A DNA stretch of 64,000 nucleotides, taken from assembly GCA_961205875.1 (NCBI GenBank), contig OY540818.1:12622761-12686760 (forward strand), read 5' to 3'. Of this stretch, positions 56,578-64,000 are shown piece by piece; the stretch's first letter is position 1, and each line of letters starts with the position of its first letter. The notes beneath the pieces are model-generated. The model did no database searches. It was not told the origin of the DNA and saw nothing but the letters and a program-made list of their open reading frames with translations. The stretch comes from Sialis fuliginosa (Eukaryota; Arthropoda; Insecta; Megaloptera; Sialidae). The position numbers and the translations under genes were made by a program.

Positions 56578-57052
56578 ACCAGTTATGGCCGCTATAAGAG
56601 CAAGATTTACTGATTTTGTGATTGACGGGTTTCTTTACTAATAAAACAAGTAACTCATTATTTAATCAATTTAATTACCAAAGTCCGCAAATATAGTTGG
56701 TTTTTAAAAATTATAGCCTTTTATTTTGTTTATGTTTTTTCTCCAGTAATGGATAAAGTAAAACCAGTAATGAAGACGCAGTACTACGACACAAAAGATA
56801 TAAAAGAAAGAATCGTCAAATTTGAAACAATGTAAAGTAGTTGCTATGATACTATAATAAATTATACTAATAATTAGTTTAAACGTCCACCATTTTGACA
56901 CCTATTGGCCGATTGTCATCAAAACACGTTGTAAGACAGTGAAATGTATATAGATTAATATTTAGAAATGTTAGTAATCAAATATCAACAAATATCAAAC
57001 AAACTAAAAATAGCCATTATTGGGGTCATATCTAAGACTGGTGCCAGTACCT
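56578..57052 (+). mobile_element. M-family element, copy 8, full length
   Basis: AGGTACTGGCACCAGTTATG at the left after TA (56576-56577), AAGACTGGTGCCAGTACCT at the right; the TA after the right end is mutated to CA. 475 bp. Landmarks in order: GGCCGCTATAAGAGCAAG, AAGTCCGCAAATATAGTTGG, GGATAAAGTAAAACCAGTAA, AAAGAATCGTCAAATTTGAA, GTCCACCATTTTGACACC, GTAAGACAGTGAAATGTATA, TAGCCATTATTGGGGTCATA. No transposase. Best reference copy for the family. Confidence 0.93.
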
Positions 57053-57370
57053 CAGTTACATACACGCATAAAAATGTTTACTTAAAGCAAAAGAAAAAAA
57101 AGAACAATAATATAGTTGAATTCAACGTATATTCTAATATTAAGAATACATATTTTTCGTTATAAATTAAAGAAGGATTGTCTTGGCCCAATGCAATATT
57201 TTTTCTGTGTAAAAAACATTTGTTTTGTCTTTTTTTAAGTTTACTTAATCATCACCTCAAAGCTCGAATTAAAACTTACACAAAATAAATATACAAACAT
57301 TACACATAATGAAATACCAAGCGAAAGTTTCCACCCAGTAATTTCGATCATTTTTCTGTCAACTAAACAC

Positions 57371-57386
57371 GCACACACACACACAT
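57371..57386. repeat. Short CA microsatellite
   Basis: GCACACACACACACAC-type run, at the upstream edge of a GC-richer island. Confidence 0.8.
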
Positions 57387-57439
57387 AATACATCTCCGCA
57401 AATTACCGTCATCACCCACTGGAAATAACTATTCATTTA

Positions 57440-57650
57440 CACCGAGTGAAAATTACATAGCGGAATGTGGCCGAATGCACCGCCGCCATTTGTCCGGCCC
57501 AGCGGTATTAAGTAAAAATCGTCGTTACCCCGGATTGTACCACTTTATTCTGTTCTTATCTCGGACATGAAACAAGCCATGAAATATTATATGAGTATTA
57601 ACAGTGGCGTGGCGAGAAGTACCGCGTAAAGAGCGAGGGTGATATCAGAT
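57440..57650. promoter_or_regulatory. GC-richer unique island with a YY1/Pho-type motif
   Basis: CACCGCCGCCATTTGTCCGG (57478-57497) carries GCCGCCATTTG, the second strong YY1/Pho-like core in this end of the window (first at 55383). Flanked by GGCCCAGCGGTATTAAGT and TAACAGTGGCGTGGCGAGAA; the latter could be a hAT-related terminus. No coding frame. Confidence 0.3.
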
Positions 57651-58130
57651 CAAACAGATTTTTTGTACTTAAAAGCCTGGGATGTTGGATTATTTTTTTT
57701 TTGTTCTAATTATTTCAGTATTTGTAAGTGTGGTTATGACGATTCATATGATTGCATGAGCTAAATATTGTTTATTTATAAGTCTTGAACGTCGTATAAG
57801 TTCCGAAATACTTCAAAATGATAATCCTATTTAATAAAGCAAAAATTCAGGTAATTTGAGTGTTTTAACTTAAATAGTTTAATATTAAATATAACTCATT
57901 TTTATTTGAATAATGAACTTAAACCACTTTCAAAACTGTTGATATTGTGTTAATAAATAAATAAATATATATTTAATTTTTGTATTTTCCATTCAAGTTT
58001 CTCAAACTTTTACTATGTGGTTCATGAAATATTTTAAATTCAGTTTAGTATTTACTTTTTTATACGGCTATTTATATGAAATACATGTAGTATTTTAAAG
58101 CTGATTTTTTTTATTTCGAGATTTTGATGA
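57651..58130. other. AT-rich non-coding stretch
   Basis: Simple AT-rich sequence with an ATAAATAAATAAATATATAT patch near 57.95 kb; no other feature. Confidence 0.5.
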
Positions 58131-58320
58131 AAATATCTATTTTAACCTTACTTGAAACCATTCTGACTATTTTATGTGCCTGTCTGTTGTTCTGTAGACG
58201 CTGTAACTCAAAAACGACAAATAATAGAAGGCTCAAATTTTATATTTGGGATTTATTTTTGTTTGGGCAGAAAACGGATGTTTGTAATTTTTATTTCAGA
58301 AATAGTAAGTAAAAATTTTA
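58131..58320 (+). mobile_element. LINE-like tail fragment
   Basis: TGCCTGTCTGTTGTTCTGTAGACGCTG with AACTCAAAAACGACAAATAA and GGCTCAAATTTTATATTTGG is the 'ctgtctgt...acgc..taactcaaaaacgg...gggctcaaatttgg' formula found near the ends of insect non-LTR repeats. A 62-codon frame overlaps but is not protein-like. Confidence 0.5.
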
Positions 58321-59085
58321 TTTTGTATTTTATTGGAGAAATACAAATTTGAATTTGGTAATTTACAATATAAGTATTAAAAAATCAATCTATAAAACAG
58401 TTATTCGTATTTTGCGTACATTTAAAAAAATATTTTGTATTTTCACCTTTTAATGTAATTTCTTATAAAAATATTTAATTTTTGCATAATCTTATTTTTA
58501 TATCAAAAACAATAATTTTACAATAATAAATTTAAAAAATAAAAGGACTAAACAATATTTAGATATATATAAAAAAAGGACAGAAATATTTTTTAAATCA
58601 ATAAAAAAATAAATTAAAACAAACAAAATACAATAGTTACTAGACGAATCGTACGAAGGTATGATTTAATAATAATAATTATGATCCGTTAATGAAGGTA
58701 TTGTACAAAACGCGGGAGACAGAAACACAGTCACTAGTGTGCTCTTTGTCGCACGGTCATAATTTCATAAAAACTGTCATATGCAATTTTATCCAACAAG
58801 GGTCCATCTTGTTTTCACTTCACCGCCCCGACACCTTTCACGTTTTTGCCGAGAGATGAAAATTCCGGAAAAGTGGAAATTATCGTATATTCTATAAGTT
58901 TTATGCTTTATTGAATTATATACCGATTGTTCCATTATTTTAATCAAAAGTGGATCTGTCATTTTTTGTGTAGATCGTTTTTTTCTATATCAACTTTTTA
59001 ACTGGTGAGTTTTTGTTCTACTTTTCAAAATTAAAATTACTTTTCAGATAACGGGTACTGGCAAGTCTAGAGAATAGTTGGAAAC
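58321..59085. other. Mostly AT-rich; mixed patch at 58.68-58.88 kb
   Basis: The patch (GTACAAAACGCGGGAGACAG, CCATCTTGTTTTCACTTCAC, CCGCCCCGACACCTTTCACG) is GC-richer and unique; no promoter or frame recognised. Confidence 0.4.
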
Positions 59086-59087
59086 TC

Positions 59088-59460
59088 ATTTACCGCGGTT
59101 TCGTCCGCGTCGCATTAAATTTTATGATCATTTATATAATCTAAAAAATCTGATACAATTCATACTGTTTAGTCAAGAACATTTTTTTAGGGCTGAAACA
59201 AAAATCGCGACACACGTGTATTTTAATTTTAATAAATAGTATTTTGTCTAAACACCTTTAAATTAAAAATTATTTAAAAAAAAACATACCCCTCTCCCCT
59301 CTATTTCCCTTGAAAATCTTTTCTTAGCGTGTACTCACGTCATTAAAAGGAAGACACTCATAAAATTTTACGTTTCTAGATCCAGGGGTTTGGGCCGTGC
59401 GTTGATGAGTCAGTCACACAGGACTTCTTTCTTTTTATACATAGATAGATTTATATATTT
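59088..59460 (+). mobile_element. LINE/SINE-like element, about 0.37 kb
   Basis: The head TACCGCGGTTTCGTCCGCGT is the lepidopteran-type motif, the middle contains AAAATCTTTTCTTAGCGTGT and ACGTTTCTAGATCCAGGGG, and the tail is TTTGGGCCGTGCGTTGATGA, then GTCAGTCACACAGGACTTC and an ATACATAGATAGATTTATATA end. The order of head, middle and tail is complete for this class of non-autonomous element. No coding frame. Confidence 0.7.
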
Positions 59461-61149
59461 TTTCAATACTTTATTTTATAAACTTCTCAAGGACGTAGCT
59501 ACAACGATGATAGAATCTTTAGTGAACGAGTCTTGAGAAATTTTCGTTGTGTTCCCTTCATTTATGAAATTTTTTTTCGTCACACATTATTTGTTATTTA
59601 TTAATAATACATAAAATACGTAGGGAGACCATATTTATGTTAAAATTTGGTAATTTCAAAATTTTCCTATAGAATTTAGAATGTCTGTACAATATTATAT
59701 ACATTATGTGGAATATTGAGATAGGTACCTATGTTTAAAAATTAATAAATCCAAAGATTCCATATAAACCAATTTGTTTTATAGGATTTCATCGAACAAT
59801 AATTATAAGGAAAATAAAAATGAAATTCCGAATCAAGGTATTTCACAAAATACATGTATTAAATAATTTTATTTACTTTCAATATACCACAAAATTGCTT
59901 CATGAGAAAACCAATATGATTTTAAATTAAGTAAAATGTAATTTAATTTTTAGCAGACAAAGGAATTAAAATAATCGCTTTGTTTCATCAGAGCCCATCA
60001 ATTATAAATATATAGGGTAAAATTGAAATACCTTTTCGAGATATTTTCTTTAGTCTCTTATATTAAATTCAATTTATATTCATCAATTTTTAGCGTACGT
60101 ATTTTTCAATCTTTTTATAAAATGTCAGTTAATATTGGCATTGATGGATTCAACAGTTATCTTCAGAAACAGTTTCTCATCGATGAATAAAAAATAAATA
60201 TGCAATAATGGATAATTTTTATCGATGTATGTATGTGTACATAGACCACAATGCAATTTTCTATTATTTTCTACAGAAAATTAGTAATATACATCGTTTA
60301 TAAACAGCATATACCTATTCAACTATGAACAACTTTTTGTTGCTATTTATTTGTCATAAATGTCAGCATAATGTTCATTTTACATTTTCATTCTGATTTA
60401 ATTAAATATTGTTTTACACCATATAAAGTTGTCTTAAGTAGTAGTGACATTATATTTCCAATTATTATATTTATATTAAATATAGCGAAAGACTAACAAA
60501 CCAAAGGTTGACACTTTTTTAAATATTTCTTTTATAATTTTACTGATAAACAATGGCTTAAAAAAAAGAATTTTTTGAAGTGATGACCCCTCTCTCACAA
60601 AAAAATACATTTGATTAATATCTTTTCATGGCATTCTTGCCCCCCCCCCCTCCTATAGTTTGTAACTGGTAACATGTTCATCTAACGTTGTGTACCGGGT
60701 GCACTAAAAAAATCAATGAAACTATTTTATTACTGATCGTAAAATGAAAATTGTTAATAATTAATTGAATCCTTTATACACAGTTATAAAGAAAGACAAA
60801 TATTCTACATTCTAAAATTAAAATTATATCACGTAATTTTAAATAGCTTTGAGATACATTTTAAACGCAATAAATATTCTTTATCGATTCTGACAAACTT
60901 CTTATGTGAAAACCACACTCGGTTTCTCCTATCTACAATAAAATATTAACACTAAATAAACCTTTATATCAACGCAATATGTTTGTACACATTTATCGGA
61001 AATTAAATAATTCAACATACTGAAGATACAAACTGAAACCAAAGTTTTGTTTTAACTTTATTTAAATTTTATTTTGATGTATAAAGAAGTCGCTTTGCGT
61101 AAGTTGAAATATCAAACGACAAGTGGAAATTCAATAAATTTCCAATTCA
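59461..61149. other. AT-rich non-coding stretch
   Basis: Contains a C12 run near 60.64 kb; nothing else recognised. Confidence 0.5.
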
Positions 61150-61500
61150 TTTTACACAAACTCTGAGCGAGTCGTCGTTGCCATAAAGAGGGCTGGTAAT
61201 ATAGACTGACATTTACGCCAAGGTGTTCCGGATCGTTAATACGTGGATAGTTGATTGCTTTTCCCGGATTAGTCCGGGCGGCGGGTACCTCGTCTCTTTC
61301 CTTCCTTCCGAGTACGATACGGCGGGGAATTTTTATTTTATTATGTTTGTACAGTGATGTGATTTATTCGGTTAGTGCCATTTAGCCCGTTATAGTGTAC
61401 GGACTGCATACCGGGGTTCAGTTCATACAAAACTGATTTTTTTATTCATTATCTGAATTTACGATTCCCAGCTGGTGTATCGTGGAAGCACTTAAGGTGT
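61150..61500. other. GC-rich unique island
   Basis: CGAGTCGTCGTTGCCATAAAG, CGGATTAGTCCGGGCGGCGG (with a CCGGATTAGTCCGG inverted repeat, about 61264-61277), CCTTCCTTCCGAGTACGATA and GGTTCAGTTCATAC (possible Inr) make this another candidate regulatory island. There is no TATA box at the right distance and no frame. Confidence 0.3.
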
Positions 61501-62290
61501 GGCGTTAAAATTTAAAACAAATAACTAATAAGTTACAGAAATTTGTAATCTACTAGGTTGGAGATGAAAAACCTGCGCGTCCATTTCAAATAATAATAAA
61601 CACTAATTTTAAATGTTATGGTAAGTAACTTGAATAAAGTCAAATAGTCATATAAAATTTTACAATCTTTATAGGAGAGTATTTTACTACAAAAGTTCTT
61701 GTAAAATAGCAAATTTTGTTAGTTCCTTTATAATACCAGACATAAATATTCACTACCATTTTATTACAAGTTACAATGGAGATCTTAAAAATATTTTCAA
61801 CAAATCACTTTCATCCAAAAACCAAACTATAAATTAGGTTAAGTCGAATTCTATTTAAACCAATATTTCTTGAATACATTACAGCAATCAAGAACACATT
61901 CTGATCAAGATGTATATGTTTTATAATTTCAAATATTATTAAAGAAAATGTGTTGGAAGCAATATCTGGTACAATAAGAGTTATACATATATAAGAATGT
62001 CGTACATGTCGACATTTATTGCTATAATAAATCTGAGCGGGGGCACGGCAATAGCGGGAAGTATATATAAAGTATAGAACGGTTCAAATACTGCGAAAAA
62101 TGCTGATAAAACAAAACTGAAAAATTATTTCTAGCCTCATTTTCGGTATTTAGTTTTTAATATTTTTGTGTGAAATTCTGTCGTACGTAATGGATAAAAA
62201 AAATTAATGAAAAAATTGATTTATATGTAGCAGGTGGTCAACAGTATCATTTTAGAATTGGGAAATATATTTAGGTTAAGAAGTATAATA
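61501..62290. other. AT-rich non-coding stretch
   Basis: No feature recognised. CTGAGCGGGGGCACGGCAAT near 62.03 kb is an isolated GC-rich phrase. Confidence 0.5.
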
Positions 62291-62545
62291 AACTAACGCA
62301 TTAGACCCGGTCTTACCTGGGGGTATTTTAATCTGTAATAAATCTATTAAACATTATTTTCACTTCTCGCTAACTATTTACGGCACGCGAAAATATCTCT
62401 CTAACTATTGTTTCTTTCCGACATAAAATTTACACAAAATTACACACCTAAACCTTCCTCGTGAAATACTCTATTCACTAGTGAAAACCAGAATAAAATC
62501 CGTTTAGTAGAAAATCGTGCACAGACAAAAAGATTAAGATACGAA
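62291..62545 (+). mobile_element. LINE/SINE-like fragment
   Basis: AACTAACGCATTAGACCCGG, CTTACCTGGGGGTATTTTAA, then CACACCTAAACCTTCCTCGT, GAAATACTCTATTCACTAGT, AAAATCCGTTTAGTAGAAAA and TGCACAGACAAAAAG. The last four phrases form the standard 3' formula of insect non-LTR derivatives. The head is similar to 26638-26700. Confidence 0.65.
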
Positions 62546-62890
62546 TTATAGGCTGCTGACTTTACGGAGTACAATGGTTTTAATATTGGGTACCATGTTA
62601 TAGCCTTTATCTTACCTTATGTAATTATTAGACTTAAATATCACAATATTATTTCATATTATATTTAAAAATAATCATTCATATTTTTGAACACATCAAA
62701 TTACAATTATTCGTGTATAAACATTATACTTTGAAAATTTTTACTTATTTATTCTCTTTTTTTAACTGAATATTTTGTAATATAAAAATATTAAATATAC
62801 ATATACATATTTGAAATATATCAAGATAACATTTTCTATTAGAACAACTCGACAAACGGCTTTAAAAAAACGTATAGATACCTGGTATAT

Positions 62891-63388
62891 TATATTGGGT
62901 GTTCAAAATAAAACGTTACAAATTTTTATTTCGAAAATTAAGCTGTTTATAGAAAATCTTCTCAAATAAAAGATAATATCATATTTTTATATTTTTTGGG
63001 AAACTTTTATTTTAGTTTTAAAAATCGTGAAAAAATAAGAAACATTTTTTTAATTAGAAGTGATTTAATATACGATTTTTATTTTATAAAATTTAAAAAT
63101 AACATTAAATAATTTTTTTTTTCATTTTTGTTAACAAAAAAATGTTTTTACCCTTCTGATTTAATACAATGTACTTTTTCTCAAAATTGATTTATTAAAA
63201 ATGACAAAACTCGCGTTCTATACAATGAATCTGATAAAAAAAATTAAAAATCAGATTATAAATATTTCGTACAAAAATTACTTTGCATATAGAAAATCAA
63301 GTTTTTTTGTAAACAGTCAAATTTATGTAATTTAAAATAAATTTTATTAAGTAAATAAAAAATTCTATTATTTTGCACACCCAGTATA
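62891..63388. mobile_element. 498-bp inverted-repeat element with GGGTGTTCAAAAT ends
   Basis: TATATTGGGTGTTCAAAAT (62891-62909) and, on the minus strand, TATACTGGGTGTGCAAAAT (63388-63370) match at 17 of 19 positions. AT-rich interior without a frame. A TATA flank on both sides is compatible with a TA-targeting (Tc1/mariner-like) element, but low complexity prevents certainty. Confidence 0.75.
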
Positions 63389-64000
63389 TAACATAATCAG
63401 ATATATGTTGTAATATGCACATATGTATTCGAATTCATTCAATAATAGAGCAAGAAGAAGATTTGAGTACGTGGTATATGTATTGGATTTGTAAGAATAG
63501 ATCTTACAAATTGTGTCGTATACCTGTGGGTACCTACCTACGTGTAATTCAAAACCTGGTGTATTGTAAAACACCTGAACTTTATTGGTTTACAGTTAGA
63601 CAGATGACGATTGTTAGATTCAAAAAACATTTAGTTTTGTATTTTATGGTAAATTTAACCTGAGAAGTTCTGTGGTTTATTTTTAGGATACTATTGTATT
63701 CATAACTGCAAAACTATTTATTAAGAAGAAGGTAGACTCTGCAATAGTCTTTGTATAATTATAAGAAATAAACTGATTTATGTTAAATGTTTTCAACTTA
63801 AAACATTATAGATAAAATTATAATATTTTTGGAAAGGTATTAGACCCCTTACATACTAGCGACTTTTAGTAGCGCGATAGTTGTTAGCTTTTTTGTCTGT
63901 TTAAGTTTATGCTAAACCGATTTTAATAGGCTTTCACCGTTAGTTCAGATTATATGGTAATTGATATAAAATATTAAGGAAAAACAATTCATGTAAAAAT
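63389..64000. other. AT-rich non-coding stretch
   Basis: Overlapping frames of 68 and 82 codons on opposite strands are unrecognised. ACCCCTTACATACTAGCGAC followed by TTTTAGTAGCGCG at about 63844-63878 looks like the end of a DNA transposon that may continue beyond the window. Confidence 0.4.

Noticed and set aside
61400-61430. GGTTCAGTTCATAC as an initiator
   Set aside because: No TATA at the right distance, no downstream element and no donor nearby; TCAGTT is common.
1-64000. Known insect microRNAs (for example let-7, miR-1, miR-10, miR-193, miR-iab-4) and Hox or other named genes
   Set aside because: Looked for by eye from remembered mature sequences and found none; this does not exclude diverged or unknown microRNAs.
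1-64000. CRISPR arrays, bacterial genes, endogenous viral genes or complete retrotransposons
   Set aside because: No regularly spaced short repeats, no long frames, no reverse transcriptase, integrase, capsid or envelope-like protein segment seen on either strand.

Overview
This is a eukaryotic, AT-rich (roughly 70% or more A+T by eye) window without any recognisable protein-coding gene. All open frames are short (at most about 119 codons), none shows a protein family I recognise, and most lie in repeats or low-complexity sequence. I see no rRNA gene, tRNA gene, CRISPR array, prokaryotic operon or viral gene. The repeats point to an insect, most likely a moth or butterfly: several fragments carry the 'ACTAGCTGTACCCGCAGCTTCG', 'GCGGTTTCGTCCGCGTC' and 'GGGCCGTGCGTTGATGAGTCAG' type ends of non-LTR/SINE-like elements typical of Lepidoptera. 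That placement is inference from remembered repeat styles, not from a gene. (Motif strings here are cited only as short landmarks.)

The window is best read as a large intron or intergenic desert built from layered transposon debris. The dominant element is a short inverted-repeat family (called M here) with TIRs AGGTACTGGCACCAGT / ACTGGTGCCAGTACCT and a flanking TA. Eight copies occur, at 0.48, 20.1, 26.5, 28.3, 30.3, 41.7, 42.2 and 56.6 kb, about 475 bp when full length. Other non-autonomous DNA elements have visible inverted ends, several with target duplications: a hAT-type element with a perfect 8-bp duplication nested inside an M copy (558-946), a TTAA-flanked element (36847-37271), a TAA-flanked PIF/Harbinger-like element (38325-38631), a small hAT-like element (35638-35825), a three-level nest (44586-45319), and elements at 46.6, 53.9 and 62.9 kb. 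Two long palindromes (3334-3529 and 33581-34320) could fold into long hairpins. A 161-bp minisatellite occupies 26728-27485. Tails of LINE/SINE-like elements lie at 5.8-7.2, 9.3-10.1, 22.1, 22.9, 38.9, 40.7, 52.5, 58.1, 59.1 and 62.3 kb.

Between the repeats, a series of more GC-rich, apparently unique islands (about 3.8-4.1, 8.9-9.1, 10.3-10.7, 14.6-14.85, 18.1-18.5, 19.55-19.8, 24.05-24.2, 26.1-26.36, 36.25-36.54, 42.5-42.6, 49.5-49.65, 55.2-55.5, 57.45-57.65 and 61.15-61.45 kb) are the best candidates for regulatory DNA or non-coding exons. The strongest is 55.28 kb, where a TATA box, a perfect Inr 33 bp downstream, a CRE palindrome, a YY1/Pho-type motif and, 0.6 kb further on, a strong 5' splice site line up on the + strand: a possible promoter and first exon of a gene or long non-coding RNA. 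A second island (36.25-36.54 kb) holds paired ETS-type sites and a minus-strand reading frame beginning like a signal peptide. RFX X-box-like palindromes occur at five places, three of them inside copies of one dispersed repeat.

Nothing here can be tied to a named locus without a database search. Coordinates of inverted repeats were read by hand and may be off by one or two bases at diverged ends.
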